From Catenulispora acidiphila DSM 44928 (GTDB lineage: Bacteria; Actinomycetota; Actinomycetes; Streptomycetales; Catenulisporaceae): 64,000 nt of DNA. The translations under genes were made by a program, and so were the position numbers. The notes beneath the pieces are model-generated. The model did no database searches. It saw only the letters and a list, made by a program, of their open reading frames with translations, and was not told the origin of the DNA. How positions within the stretch are numbered: the first letter of the stretch is position 1; each line of letters begins with the position of its first letter. Location: NCBI RefSeq assembly GCF_000024025.1, contig NC_013131.1:3286001-3350000 (forward strand), read 5' to 3'. This document shows positions 54,491 to 63,162 of this stretch, piece after piece.

Positions 54491-55015
54491 CTAAAAAGGC
54501 GGCTCGGTATCGCCACCGGCTCCCCACCCACCGCCGCCGTTCCCGCCACCCCAGCCGCCACCGCCCGTGTTCTGCTGCTGGCCGCTGCGGTTGCCGGAGG
54601 GCTGGCCCTGGCTTTGGGGCTGTCCGCCGCCGGAGTTCCCACCGCCGCCGCCACGGTTGGCCTTGGTGATCTTCGCGGTGGCGAACCGCAGCGACGGCGC
54701 GACCTCGTCGGCGATAACTTTCATGGCGGTGCGCTTCTCGCCGGTGTTCTTGTCGTTCCAGGTCTCGGAGGCTGCGCGGCCGGTCACGATGACGGCGCAC
54801 CCTTTCTCGCAGGATTCGGCCACGTTCTCGGCGAGGTCGCCGAACGCAGTGCAGTTCCACCACGTCGTGTCGGTGTCGGACCACTCGTTCGAGGTCTTAT
54901 CGAGAACGCGCCGGCTGGTGACGACGGAGAAGCGGGCGATGGCTTTGCCGCTGGAGCCGAACTTCAGCTCGGGCGGCTGTCCGATGCGGCCGACGATGGT
55001 GACGGGGATACTCAT
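54491..55015 (-). CDS. ssb: Single-stranded DNA-binding protein (174 aa)
   Basis: OB-fold of ~115 residues (PVTIVGRIGQPPELKFG, IARFSVVTSRR, TTWWNCTAFGDLAENV, CAVIVTGRAASETW), a Gly/Gln-rich linker and the acidic tip DTEPPF, which recruits replication partners. It coats single-stranded DNA during replication and repair. It belongs to the replication block with the helicase-loader-like and organiser-like genes upstream. Confidence 0.95.
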   Translation of the reverse strand: MSIPVTIVGRIGQPPELKFGSSGKAIARFSVVTSRRVLDKTSNEWSDTDTTWWNCTAFGDLAENVAESCEKGCAVIVTGRAASETWNDKNTGEKRTAMKVIADEVAPSLRFATAKITKANRGGGGGNSGGGQPQSQGQPSGNRSGQQQNTGGGGWGGGNGGGGWGAGGDTEPPF

Positions 55016-55023
55016 GAGGGTCC

Positions 55024-55206
55024 TTAGCGGGTCTCGGTATGGGTTCGGGTTGCGGTGCCGTACACGTCTGCGAGGGCTTCGGCGCGGTGCTGGGCCTGCT
55101 GCTGCGGCGTGTACGGGGCATTCGGGTCCGGCTTCGACAGGCGCGGGATCGGACGGGCGCGTTCGGCTTCGAGGTGCGCGACCCGCTTGGCGAGGATGGC
55201 GTTCAC
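55024..55206 (-). CDS. Small helical protein (60 aa)
   Basis: GTG start in a GTGA overlap. Helical (NAILAKRVAHLEAERARP) with a Pro-rich middle. Upstream of ssb in the same operon. Confidence 0.6.
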   Translation of the reverse strand: MNAILAKRVAHLEAERARPIPRLSKPDPNAPYTPQQQAQHRAEALADVYGTATRTHTETR

Positions 55207-55610
55207 GGCAGCCACCCCAGAAGCGCGGACTGCAGACGCCCGGGGTGAACGCCGTCGATGCGCAGCCCGTTCGGTCCGCGGCAGCCATCACCAACGCCGG
55301 CCACGCACTCCGGGCAGATGGCGGCCTTCACCGCATACGCGTCCAGGCGCCCCGGGTGCGGCTTGGACATCACACGCTGGCCGGCAGCCGTGCAGTGCTG
55401 GCCCGGCGCGGCCTTGCAGAACGGGCAGCGCGCGGATTCGGCTGCCTGCCGCTCGGCACGACCGGGCCGGTTCGCTATCTCCGGCGGCGCCGGACGGGCA
55501 GCAGCGCGGTCGGCATCCAGGCGGGCCGCGGACTGCTGGGCACGCTCGTGCGCGGCGAGGCTGGCGATACCGGCAGCCATACGGGCACCGTCGCCCGGCT
55601 CGGCGTTCAC
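55203..55610 (-). CDS. Double HPGR-type zinc-finger protein (135 aa)
   Basis: Two tandem units, CPFCKAAPGQHC...HPGR and CPECVAGVGDGC...HPGR, each with three Cys and one His. The same double unit ends the 55927 protein. Probably nucleic-acid binding. GTG start. Confidence 0.7.
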   Translation of the reverse strand: MNAEPGDGARMAAGIASLAAHERAQQSAARLDADRAAARPAPPEIANRPGRAERQAAESARCPFCKAAPGQHCTAAGQRVMSKPHPGRLDAYAVKAAICPECVAGVGDGCRGPNGLRIDGVHPGRLQSALLGWLP

Positions 55611-55924
55611 GGCGCGACCCCAGTAGCGACGTCGAGATCATCGTTGGCGTCCTCGAGCCAGTCGTCGCCGGAGCTCATGACCTCGCCGATGACGAGCGCG
55701 AGCATCTCCGCGGACTCGGGATGGACCTCGACAAACCTGCGCAGTACCGCAGCCAGAGTCCAGGCATAAACCCCGGCAGTTGCCAAGCCCTCGAAGGCGT
55801 CGAAGTCGGCGGAGGTGGAGTTCGAGTGCTTCATCGCCGCCAGGTAGGCCTTGCTGCGCTCGCAAAGATCATGCGAGTCGGCAACAAGTTCGCGGCGCAG
55901 ATCGGTGATGTTGCGCGTGGCCAT
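55607..55924 (-). CDS. Hypothetical helical protein (105 aa)
   Basis: Mostly helix (NITDLRRELVADSHDLCERS, YAWTLAAVLRRFVEVHP). Overlaps the zinc-finger gene by four bases. No family recognised. Confidence 0.65.
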   Translation of the reverse strand: MATRNITDLRRELVADSHDLCERSKAYLAAMKHSNSTSADFDAFEGLATAGVYAWTLAAVLRRFVEVHPESAEMLALVIGEVMSSGDDWLEDANDDLDVATGVAP

Positions 55925-55926
55925 GG

Positions 55927-56679
55927 TCAGGCTCCTTCGGAAACGGGTTCAATCAGGCGGCGGGCGGCAGTTAGCCGGCCGGGGTGAACGCCGTGCGCAT
56001 ACGGCTGCCCGACGGCATGGCATCCGGATTCGGGCTCGGCCCGGCACTCCGGGCACTGCGCGACGGCAACAGCCCACGTCTCGGCGCGTGACGGATGCGG
56101 CGAGGACATGACCCGGCCGCCGCCGGTAACGCACCGCACGCCAGGTGCGGCGTTGCACTGAGGGCAGCGGATTGACCGGACGCCGATACGCCGGTCGGCC
56201 AGGACGTCGCGGATCTCATCAGGCAGCGCGCGGATATCCGCGATGCCCGACAGGACGGCCTCCAGCTCAGGCTTCTGGCGGCTGGACAGCTCACGGACCG
56301 CGTTCTGCGTCGGCTGGCCATCACCAACAGCGCGCAGCTCTGCCCGCAGCCGGGCAGCAGACTGGTAGCCGGTCTCGCCAGGAACGGGTTCGTAGACGTA
56401 GTTCGCCGCCTGGTGGCGCCGTTCGCGGATTTCACCAACAAGCTCAATCAGCACCGGGGCGGTGAGGCGGAACCGCTGAGCCGGCGGCTGCTTCGGCCAG
56501 TGGATCGAGTAGTAGCGGGACACAGCCGCGAGGGCATCGTCGTAGCCGACCTGAGCGACGTTGAGGTCCGTGTACCAGGCGGCGATGTCGTTGGCACCGA
56601 TGCTGCGCTGGTCACGCCGCGCCGCCTCCTGCAGAAGCCGGTTGGTTTCGTCGTCGGTGATGAACTCGTTGGGGTTCAT
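55927..56679 (-). CDS. Helicase-loader-like protein with double zinc finger (250 aa)
   Basis: The first ~90 residues (ETNRLLQEAARRDQRSIGAN, DIAAWYTDLNVAQVGYDDAL, AAVSRYYS) match the helical domain of phage helicase loaders such as the SPP1 G39P type and relatives in actinophages. The C-terminus carries two CPxC...HPxR units as in the 55203 protein. It is coupled (ATGA) to the replisome-organiser-like gene. I infer that it delivers a host or distant replicative helicase. Confidence 0.65.
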   Translation of the reverse strand: MNPNEFITDDETNRLLQEAARRDQRSIGANDIAAWYTDLNVAQVGYDDALAAVSRYYSIHWPKQPPAQRFRLTAPVLIELVGEIRERRHQAANYVYEPVPGETGYQSAARLRAELRAVGDGQPTQNAVRELSSRQKPELEAVLSGIADIRALPDEIRDVLADRRIGVRSIRCPQCNAAPGVRCVTGGGRVMSSPHPSRAETWAVAVAQCPECRAEPESGCHAVGQPYAHGVHPGRLTAARRLIEPVSEGA

Positions 56680-57854
56680 GCGGTCCGTCCCGTCATGCGC
56701 CGGAACTCGGCAAGGGCGGTGTCGCCGGAGGCAACGGCGCGGTCAGTGGTGGATGGGCGCGGGGCTGGGATGTTGGGGCGGAACTGGATGACGTTGTCGC
56801 TGTCGGCCTCGTCCGTGGCACCTGACGGCAGCGCAAGCTGCGCACCGGAGCTAGCGGCTTGGCGCCGGAGGATGGACTGGACCTCGTTGACGCAGGAGTC
56901 GATCTTTGCCGGGTCGAGTCCCTTGTTCTCCCAGGCCATGAATCCTTCGCGCACGATCTCGTAAGGGATTCCGTCGGCGAGAAGGGTTTTCAGTTCTTTT
57001 CCGACGCGCCCGATGATTCGCGACGAGGGCCGCTGCTTGCCGCGGTATTCAAGCCATTCGGCAACGAGGGTGGAGGCGCCGGGTCCTTTGGGCGCCGCTT
57101 CGCCGGGATCGTCGTCGCGCACCGCAGGTGCGGTTTCGAACAGCGCGACGGAAGCAGACTCGTCGGCTGGCGCGCCGAACGGTTCTGGTTCTAGTTCTGG
57201 AGCAGGTTCTGGAGCAGGTCTATGACTAGTGGCTACCGCTGCGGTATTGACACGGGTATCGGTAGCCCTGCCTTCGGGTACCTCAGGGGTATCGGTAGCC
57301 GTCCGATACCCTTCCGGTGGGGTATCGGCTGGGGGTCGGAACCCATCCGATCCGTCCGGTCCGTTGCCGCCGAGGATGACCCTCAATTGAGCAATCGACT
57401 TCTCAATCTTCGACCGGACTGAAGGTCCGCCATTAAGCCCGGGGGAGTCGGACAATTCCCGAACCGGGATGCGGTCCAACTCGTCGTACAGCGCCCTCCG
57501 GAGCCGCGGCGACTCGATTTCATTCGCAGCCGAAACGACAGAGGCCATGACTTTCGGCTGCTTCCACGCCTCGTCGTTGCGGACGTAGGTGCGGATCAGC
57601 AGCTCGTTGGTGGACTCGTCCAGGACGACGTAGTGGCGCTGCTCCAGGCTCTTGATGGTGACCTCGACATCGTGCACCGAGAGGTCGTTGTTGACGTCGG
57701 CCCATCGACGCGGGGAGTACTCCAGCAGGCCGGCGCGGTTGAGCTTGGGCTGAAAGATCAACGTCCAGTACAGGTACTGCTCGGTGTGACTGAGTGCACG
57801 GAAGTCCTGGTCGCGCCAGATCCGCAGGTACACAGCTCCGAAGGTGCGGGCCAT
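56676..57854 (-). CDS. Replisome-organiser-type winged-helix protein (392 aa)
   Basis: MARTFGAVYLRIWRDQDFRA ... LSHTEQYLYWTLIFQPKLN, then ADVNNDLSVHDVEVTIKSLE and LIRTYVRNDE is the N-terminal winged-helix plan of phage replication initiators. A Pro/Glu/Thr-rich linker (~residues 165-250) and a C-terminal helical module (LVAEWLEYRGKQRPSSRIIG) follow. It ends where the loader-like gene begins. Confidence 0.75.
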   Translation of the reverse strand: MARTFGAVYLRIWRDQDFRALSHTEQYLYWTLIFQPKLNRAGLLEYSPRRWADVNNDLSVHDVEVTIKSLEQRHYVVLDESTNELLIRTYVRNDEAWKQPKVMASVVSAANEIESPRLRRALYDELDRIPVRELSDSPGLNGGPSVRSKIEKSIAQLRVILGGNGPDGSDGFRPPADTPPEGYRTATDTPEVPEGRATDTRVNTAAVATSHRPAPEPAPELEPEPFGAPADESASVALFETAPAVRDDDPGEAAPKGPGASTLVAEWLEYRGKQRPSSRIIGRVGKELKTLLADGIPYEIVREGFMAWENKGLDPAKIDSCVNEVQSILRRQAASSGAQLALPSGATDEADSDNVIQFRPNIPAPRPSTTDRAVASGDTALAEFRRMTGRTA

Positions 57855-59584
57855 TATTCACCTCCCAGGTGCGGCAGGTGGGCCGCGGCAACGAACGTGG
57901 ACTGCGAGCGCGTGAGGCTCGGGTAGAGGTCGGCACTCTGGTAGGCGCCCGCGGCAACAGCGGCAGCGGTTACGTCCCCGACCGTGTGTGCCTTGCCGTC
58001 AGCGATGGACGAGAGGCATGCTCGGAGCGCTGCGCGGTCTCCTTCGCCCGGCCACGAGTGGCTGGATTCATTCCAGGAACGGGCCCAGTAGTCCTCGATG
58101 CGCTGGGTGGTAGCCTCCACGCCGATCAGCTCGGCCTCATTGGCGTCAAGTCCGAAGTGCATACGTGTCGTTGCGTGTGCGCCCGCGAATGACGCGGCAA
58201 GGGTGATTTTGTGATCCCAGGCGCCACTCGCGTGCAGTGTGCGGCAATCGGCCCACACGCTTTCGTGAACCGACCCTGGCGCGTCCAAGCCTGTCGCCTT
58301 GTACCACGCCCAGCCCCATGCGGAGACGGCCGGTTCGGTGGCGTAGTACGCCTCCGCATGAGCAGTTGCCTGTGGGAGGTTGCTGTTGCCTTCCGCGCCT
58401 GCGAACTCGGCAGCGCGCAGCAACTCATGAGCGTTCTCGGTCTTGCGGTAGGTGGCCAATGCGTAGTCGCGAACAGCGCAAGCTTCGGTGCTGCGGCGTC
58501 CAGGGGGAGGATGCTCCATGGCGTCCCGCCACGACGCGCGCCAGGCCGCGACTACAGCTTCCGCTACGGCGCGTGCGGCGCGATCTTCGTCTGTGGGCAG
58601 CAGGTCTGCATCGATGACGCGGGATCCGAAAGGGCTGTCGATGATGGGTTCGGACGCTCGCTCAAGGACATCGTCAAGGGTCGAGAGGTAGGCGCCGATA
58701 TCGGCGTGCCCGTCGCGAGCGGCCTGGTGAACTGCATATCCGATGGAGAGCCTGTCGTAGCCGGCGCCGCTCGCCGCGCTTGCATAAGCGGCCAGCATGC
58801 GGCGGCAGTATGAGTTGGGTTCTTCGTCCTGGGACCACGCTTCTGCGAAGACGTCCGTGGCGTACTCGACGATGTTGCGATCATCCTGTCCGCCGTCGCA
58901 GTACTCGCATTGTCCGTCGCCTTGCTCATCCTGCGTTGTCGGCGAAGCCTGCATGGCGATGGCCTCGGTGCGGTCCTTCAGCTCCCGGAGAAGGCTCCAA
59001 CAGCAGCCGGCAAAGTAGGCGAACCGGTCCTTGGCGGGAACGTAGGTTCGCCCGACAGCGGATGCGATGGCCTTGTCGATGAGCGTCAGCGGCAGCCCGA
59101 GGTCGAGCCACCGCCCGACGGACGCCTCCCAGCCCTCGGGAAGGATCGGTGCATGTCCGTGCCGCCCCTTGTAGGCGGCGACGTAGTTCTTCTTGACCTT
59201 GGCGATGTCCTTGGCGCGCTGCTTGCCCTCGGTCTCGGCTTCGGCGACTGCAACCGTCCACGCCATCTGCCAGCGCATGGCGTCTTCGCGTGCCTGCTCA
59301 ACCAGTGGGGAGTCAGGGGCGGTGGACGTCTTGCCGCTGTTACAGGGCTCGCACGAGGCGACGAGGTTGGTGGCGTCGTCGGTGCCGCCGAGAGCGACAG
59401 GAACGACGTGGTCGACGCGCAGCGGGACGGTCGGTGCGGTGGCGCCGCAATACCGGCAGGTGTGATTGTCGCGCCGGAGGATTTCGTAGCGGAGGCGCTT
59501 GCTGACTGCCACCTGTGGTGCTCCTAGCTGATTGGAAGTGGATCGGGAGGTCAGCGGTTCGTGATCCGCCTGCGCAAGGTTCAT
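57854..59584 (-). CDS. HNH endonuclease-domain protein, large (576 aa)
   Basis: Residues ~28-85 contain a complete HNH finger: RDNHTCRYCGA, DHVVPVALGGTDDATNLV and CEPCNSGKTS. A ~150-residue segment including GWEASVGRWLDLGLPLTLI and a Cys pair (CEYCDGG) follows, and the last ~250 residues are alanine-rich helices. The length suggests a multi-domain DNA-processing enzyme, perhaps primase- or recombinase-associated, not a simple homing nuclease. It overlaps the 56676 gene by one base. Confidence 0.75.
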   Translation of the reverse strand: MNLAQADHEPLTSRSTSNQLGAPQVAVSKRLRYEILRRDNHTCRYCGATAPTVPLRVDHVVPVALGGTDDATNLVASCEPCNSGKTSTAPDSPLVEQAREDAMRWQMAWTVAVAEAETEGKQRAKDIAKVKKNYVAAYKGRHGHAPILPEGWEASVGRWLDLGLPLTLIDKAIASAVGRTYVPAKDRFAYFAGCCWSLLRELKDRTEAIAMQASPTTQDEQGDGQCEYCDGGQDDRNIVEYATDVFAEAWSQDEEPNSYCRRMLAAYASAASGAGYDRLSIGYAVHQAARDGHADIGAYLSTLDDVLERASEPIIDSPFGSRVIDADLLPTDEDRAARAVAEAVVAAWRASWRDAMEHPPPGRRSTEACAVRDYALATYRKTENAHELLRAAEFAGAEGNSNLPQATAHAEAYYATEPAVSAWGWAWYKATGLDAPGSVHESVWADCRTLHASGAWDHKITLAASFAGAHATTRMHFGLDANEAELIGVEATTQRIEDYWARSWNESSHSWPGEGDRAALRACLSSIADGKAHTVGDVTAAAVAAGAYQSADLYPSLTRSQSTFVAAAHLPHLGGE

Positions 59585-59613
59585 GTGCTCTGCGGCCTAC
59601 TCGATTTTGCCAC

Positions 59614-59641
59614 AGGCCGTTTGGTGATTACAGTAGACCAT
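59614..59641 (+). promoter_or_regulatory. Promoter of the 59642 regulator
   Basis: TACAGT lies seven bases before ATG 59642, with TTTGCC 17 bases further upstream. The mRNA would be leaderless or nearly so. Confidence 0.5.
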
Positions 59642-60007
59642 ATGAGATGTGAGAAGGGTAGCCACAGCCCGATGGGTCGCTTGGTTTTGCCAAAGGGGAC
59701 GTGCGAACATGGCCCCGTGGCGCACTACGACTCCGATGACCCCCGCCTGGAGCCGGTAGCTGCTGCCCTGGCGGCGGTGAAGCGCGCCGAGAAGCAGTTG
59801 GCGGCCAAGAAGGACCAGCTTGCCGGCGCTGTCGCTGATGCCGTCCGAGCCGGTGTGCGTCCGTCGGCGATCGTGAAGAAGACCGAGTACTCCGCCGAGT
59901 CGATCCGGCAGATGCTGCGCGCGAAGGAAGTCGATCCGCTCCGCCCGCCGACGGTCACCAGCATCCGGAAGCTGCAGGAGCTTCAGGACGCCCGCGACGA
60001 GTCCTGA
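59642..60007 (+). CDS. Helix-turn-helix protein, divergent from HNH gene (121 aa)
   Basis: A long helix (AAVKRAEKQLAAKKDQLAGA) leads into VRPSAIVKKTEYSAESIRQM, a sigma-4-like helix-turn-helix closely resembling the one at 45981 in plan. It is the only plus-strand gene of the right end and faces the HNH gene, so it is a probable local regulator. ATG 59672 is an alternative start. Confidence 0.65.
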   Translation: MRCEKGSHSPMGRLVLPKGTCEHGPVAHYDSDDPRLEPVAAALAAVKRAEKQLAAKKDQLAGAVADAVRAGVRPSAIVKKTEYSAESIRQMLRAKEVDPLRPPTVTSIRKLQELQDARDES

Positions 60008-60012
60008 CCTGG

Positions 60013-60318
60013 TCACGCTGTACCACCCGCACCCTGCTCGCCGACTACCTCGTACTCATCGGCGATCTTCTCGGCCCTGATTGGGTAGAAGCCGTCGGTG
60101 TCGCGCGCGATCCACATGCCGACTCGCACCGGGATCTGGATGCGGTAGCGCTGGTTGTAGACAGTGGCAACGAACCGCGGATCGCCAAGCCAAGCTGGCG
60201 GCTCAGCGGCTTCAAACTGGCCGTTCGTGAACGCGTTGATCTCGTTGTGGTTAGTGCCGTCGAAGCGGATAGCTTCGATCTCGGGTGCCTTCTTGCGGAA
60301 CCGCTGGACCTCAGGCAT
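60013..60318 (-). CDS. Conserved phage-type protein (101 aa)
   Basis: QRFRKKAPEIEAIRFDGTNHNEINAF and the later RIQIPVRVGMWIARDTDGFY, with IADEYEVV, match a small protein found in very many phages. Its function is unknown. ATG 60318 overlaps the upstream stop. Confidence 0.75.
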   Translation of the reverse strand: MPEVQRFRKKAPEIEAIRFDGTNHNEINAFTNGQFEAAEPPAWLGDPRFVATVYNQRYRIQIPVRVGMWIARDTDGFYPIRAEKIADEYEVVGEQGAGGTA

Positions 60319-60868
60319 CGCCGGCCACCGCCTCGCCACCCCGGCTGAAATACGGCCGCACATAGAACCGCCCCGGCCAGCTGATCCGCATGGCGCCGCC
60401 GTTGTGTAGCTTGAGGAACTCGTCGCGCTGCGCCGGCGTCAGGTGCTGGTAGTAGAGCTTGGCGACGGTGCGGCCGGTCATGATGGGCGCTTCGTACTGT
60501 CCCCAGTGCGCGTTGGCAGCGGCGGTGGCTTCGTCTTCGCTACCGCCTTCGTCCAGCTTGAGCTGCCGCACCGCCTGCCAGGTGATGCTGCCGGCCTTGA
60601 TGCGCTCGATCTCCTCCGGCGTGTACAACGCGTCGAGATAGGCCTTCGTCGGCTTGTCTGTTGGCTCGACGATCCAGCCCTCGCGGACCTTCGCCAGGAA
60701 CACGTCGGGGTCCAGGCTGCCGCAGTAGGAGCAGCACGGTCCGATGCCGTTGGTGATGCTTGGGTAGTCGGTCCAGGTGTCGGGGCCTGCGCTTTGGTGG
60801 ACGCTTTCGGCGCGGCGGGGGCACCAGAGTTGTCCGGTGTCGGGGGTGGGGTTCACGGCGGTCTCCAT
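60311..60868 (-). CDS. Conserved zinc-containing phage-type protein (185 aa)
   Basis: An N-terminal CCSYCGSLDPD zinc site, a helical middle and the ending LYYQHLTPAQRDEFLKLH, RISWPGRFYVRPYF, seen in actinophage proteins. ATG 60868 follows AGGGAAGGGAGAG. Function unknown. Confidence 0.7.
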   Translation of the reverse strand: METAVNPTPDTGQLWCPRRAESVHQSAGPDTWTDYPSITNGIGPCCSYCGSLDPDVFLAKVREGWIVEPTDKPTKAYLDALYTPEEIERIKAGSITWQAVRQLKLDEGGSEDEATAAANAHWGQYEAPIMTGRTVAKLYYQHLTPAQRDEFLKLHNGGAMRISWPGRFYVRPYFSRGGEAVAGDA

Positions 60869-60921
60869 GAGGGAAGGGAGAGCCGGGCGCGGCGTGAGGG
60901 ACCGCGCCCGGAGCGAATGGG

Positions 60922-61761
60922 TCAGTCGCTTCCGCGCTCGGCGCGCCATGGCGGCAGGGCGCCGGTACGGCGGTGGGAGTTGTAGAGCCGCACGATGCAT
61001 TCGGCAACGCAGGACCCGACGGTGCCGCCGGCGAAGTTGTGCAGTCCGCGGGCGTCGGCGAGAAGACCCATGGCACCACCACGGTGTTGGGCGAGCTTCC
61101 GTACCAGCCCGGCGGTGTCGATGATGTTCGAGTGGCGGTTGATGACGCCGCCGATGCCGCGCAGGATCTGTCCGTTGGCCGCGTCGGCGCTGTGTCCCCA
61201 CGCTTCGGTGGCGATGGCGAGGGTCGCCTCGAGGGTGGCGCCGCGGTAGCCGGTTTCGTCGAGGGGGCTGGCCTTCCAGATGGCTTCGAGGGCTGCGACG
61301 GCGGCGATGCGCTTGTCGGCGACGAAGTAGGACAGTTCCCAGCCGGCCTTGGTGACGATGTTGTTGATGGCGACGGCGTCGGAGTCTCCGGCGGTGATGC
61401 GGGCGGCGAACTTGTGGAACGATCCGACCTGCCGGTTGTCGTTGTGTCCCAGGAACAGGGTGGCCTCTTCTGCCTTGGTCAGGCCGGTGAAGATGCGGCA
61501 TTCGATCTTCTGGTCGCCCCAGCCGACGCGCCGGCACAGTTCGATGCGGTTCTGGCCGTCGAGGCATGCGAAGGTGCCGTTGGCGCGGGCGGAGACGATC
61601 GGGACGCCGAGTTTGTCGGCGTCGAAGGTGTTGACTCGCTTGTCGACCCAGGTGAAGTCGACGGGTCGGGTGTTGACGTCGTGGTCCGTGTGGATCTTGT
61701 TGATGGGGACCCAGTCGATCGTGGACGCGTGCTGATTCAGGACGGGCTCAGGCGTTACCAT
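60922..61761 (-). CDS. ParB-like nuclease-fold protein, DUF6551 type (279 aa)
   Basis: WVPINKIHTDHDVNTRPVD, CLDGQNRIELCRRVGW and the acidic/Asn stretch LFLGHNDNRQVGSFHKF correspond to the ParB/Srx fold in its DUF6551 version. It overlaps the second ParB-like gene by 14 bases. It may bind CTP or DNA; a partition role is possible but no ParA is visible. Confidence 0.75.
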   Translation of the reverse strand: MVTPEPVLNQHASTIDWVPINKIHTDHDVNTRPVDFTWVDKRVNTFDADKLGVPIVSARANGTFACLDGQNRIELCRRVGWGDQKIECRIFTGLTKAEEATLFLGHNDNRQVGSFHKFAARITAGDSDAVAINNIVTKAGWELSYFVADKRIAAVAALEAIWKASPLDETGYRGATLEATLAIATEAWGHSADAANGQILRGIGGVINRHSNIIDTAGLVRKLAQHRGGAMGLLADARGLHNFAGGTVGSCVAECIVRLYNSHRRTGALPPWRAERGSD

Positions 61762-62731
61762 TGGCGTACTCCTTGATCTTGTTGTGGAGGCCTCTCAGAA
61801 CGCGGGAGGCGTTGGAGAGGTCGCGCTCGAAGGACGCGGCCTCTTCGCGTGTCATGGCCGGGTCGATGCTGTTAATCGACGCGAGGCCGTGGCACAAGCC
61901 GGTGAGGGCGGACAGTCCCTTCGCGAGCGCTTCACGCTGGTCGATCCGCATGGTGCGCACCTTCACCAGGGGCTCCTGAAGCGCCGCCTTGTCACCCTTG
62001 GCGACGTTGTCCAGGGGCTCCTGGATGTGCCGGTAGGTGCCGACCCAGTTCTTGTAGATGCGGGCGGTGGACAGGCGTACCCGCAGCCCGGGGACTCGGA
62101 TCTCCTCGCCGGCGTAGACCCGATCGACCAGCTCCAGCGCTTCGCGTGCCGCGTTGCGTGCATCCGGCGCGATCGTGCTGGTGTCGTAGCCGCCCGGTGT
62201 TGATTGGACGCCAGCTGCTGCCAGAACAAGGGTCTTGACTCTGCTGTAGTGGTGCTCCGGCATCTGGATGATCTCCGAGGCCAGTGCGCGCAGGTTGACG
62301 CGGATGTCGTCGGGGAGGGTGCTGTGTCCGTGGGCGCGGTTGGCCACCGCCAGTTCGTGGCCGTGCTCTTCGATCCGCATACCGAGGCGCGTCAGCTCGG
62401 TCGCGGACATCGGCAGCGAGTGCGGGCCGTTGTTGTGTTCGGCGCGGATGAGGTCGATGGCGTGGGCGCCGTTAGCTGCGACGATGACCGGTACCCGCTC
62501 CCAGCCGAGGTTCCGGCAGGCGCGCAGTCTGCGCTCGCCGGCGATGAGCTGTCCATCCGCGGTGACGGGTATTGGCGTCAGCAGTCCCGCCACGCGGATG
62601 GAGCGCTGGAGATCTCGCAGCTTTCCGAGGTCTTTGCGGCAGCGGGTGCCGATGGTGATGTTGGCGATGGGCATGGTGGGCTGGGCGAGCGCCGTGTCAG
62701 CGGGGTGAGCGGCTTGAGCTGTCATGGTCAT
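61748..62731 (-). CDS. ParB N-terminal-domain protein (327 aa)
   Basis: The ParB motifs are clear: LRDLQRSIRVAGLLTPIPV, LIAGERRLRACRNLGWERV and the following HNNGPHSLPMSATELTRLGM. The C-terminal half is helical (SFERDLSNASRVLRGLHNKI). Candidate DNA-partition or transcription-control protein acting with its neighbour. Confidence 0.8.
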   Translation of the reverse strand: MTMTAQAAHPADTALAQPTMPIANITIGTRCRKDLGKLRDLQRSIRVAGLLTPIPVTADGQLIAGERRLRACRNLGWERVPVIVAANGAHAIDLIRAEHNNGPHSLPMSATELTRLGMRIEEHGHELAVANRAHGHSTLPDDIRVNLRALASEIIQMPEHHYSRVKTLVLAAAGVQSTPGGYDTSTIAPDARNAAREALELVDRVYAGEEIRVPGLRVRLSTARIYKNWVGTYRHIQEPLDNVAKGDKAALQEPLVKVRTMRIDQREALAKGLSALTGLCHGLASINSIDPAMTREEAASFERDLSNASRVLRGLHNKIKEYANGNA

Positions 62732-63162
62732 GTCTGGGTGCTCCTTTGCGGATCAGCGGCAGGGCCCGTGCCGCACCTTTCGGCCACCAGAGGCAGCAGG
62801 ACATCGACGTGGCAGGCAGTTCCCGGAGCGCACCAGCAGCAGAGGTCCTTGCCTGCCAGCGCGGGCAGGTGTTCGAGAATCCGGCGCCGCCGTAGCTCGA
62901 GCTCGACAGCGAACAGGTCGCCCTTGAGCCACGCGCCGTACAGGTGGACGGCGAGTTCCTGTGCCTCAGCCCGGGTGGTAAGGCTGCCCAGCTCGTCGAA
63001 CTGCTGTCGGCTAAGGGGCTCGTAGATGTACCAGCCGACGCTGCCCTTGGTGACGCTGAATGGATTGCCCCAGGGGCCCGGTCGGGATACGACGACGGCG
63101 CCTTCGGGCTTGCGCCAGCCCTTCTGCCGGGACAGCTGGATACGGCGCGGGAGCTCAGGCAT
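62728..63162 (-). CDS. DUF4326 protein (144 aa)
   Basis: RRIQLSRQKGWRKPEGAVVV and RPGPWGNPF near the start and KDLCCWCAPGTACHVDVLL near the end are the DUF4326 signature, common in phages and of unknown function. The conserved Cys/His set may bind zinc. Confidence 0.85.
   Translation of the reverse strand: MPELPRRIQLSRQKGWRKPEGAVVVSRPGPWGNPFSVTKGSVGWYIYEPLSRQQFDELGSLTTRAEAQELAVHLYGAWLKGDLFAVELELRRRRILEHLPALAGKDLCCWCAPGTACHVDVLLPLVAERCGTGPAADPQRSTQT

Noticed and set aside
62697-63155. Extension of the DUF1643 frame to 62697 as a 337-aa protein
   Set aside because: The added part is read out of frame over DUF4326 and ParB-like genes and has shadow-frame composition; a one-base shift in a G run explains it.
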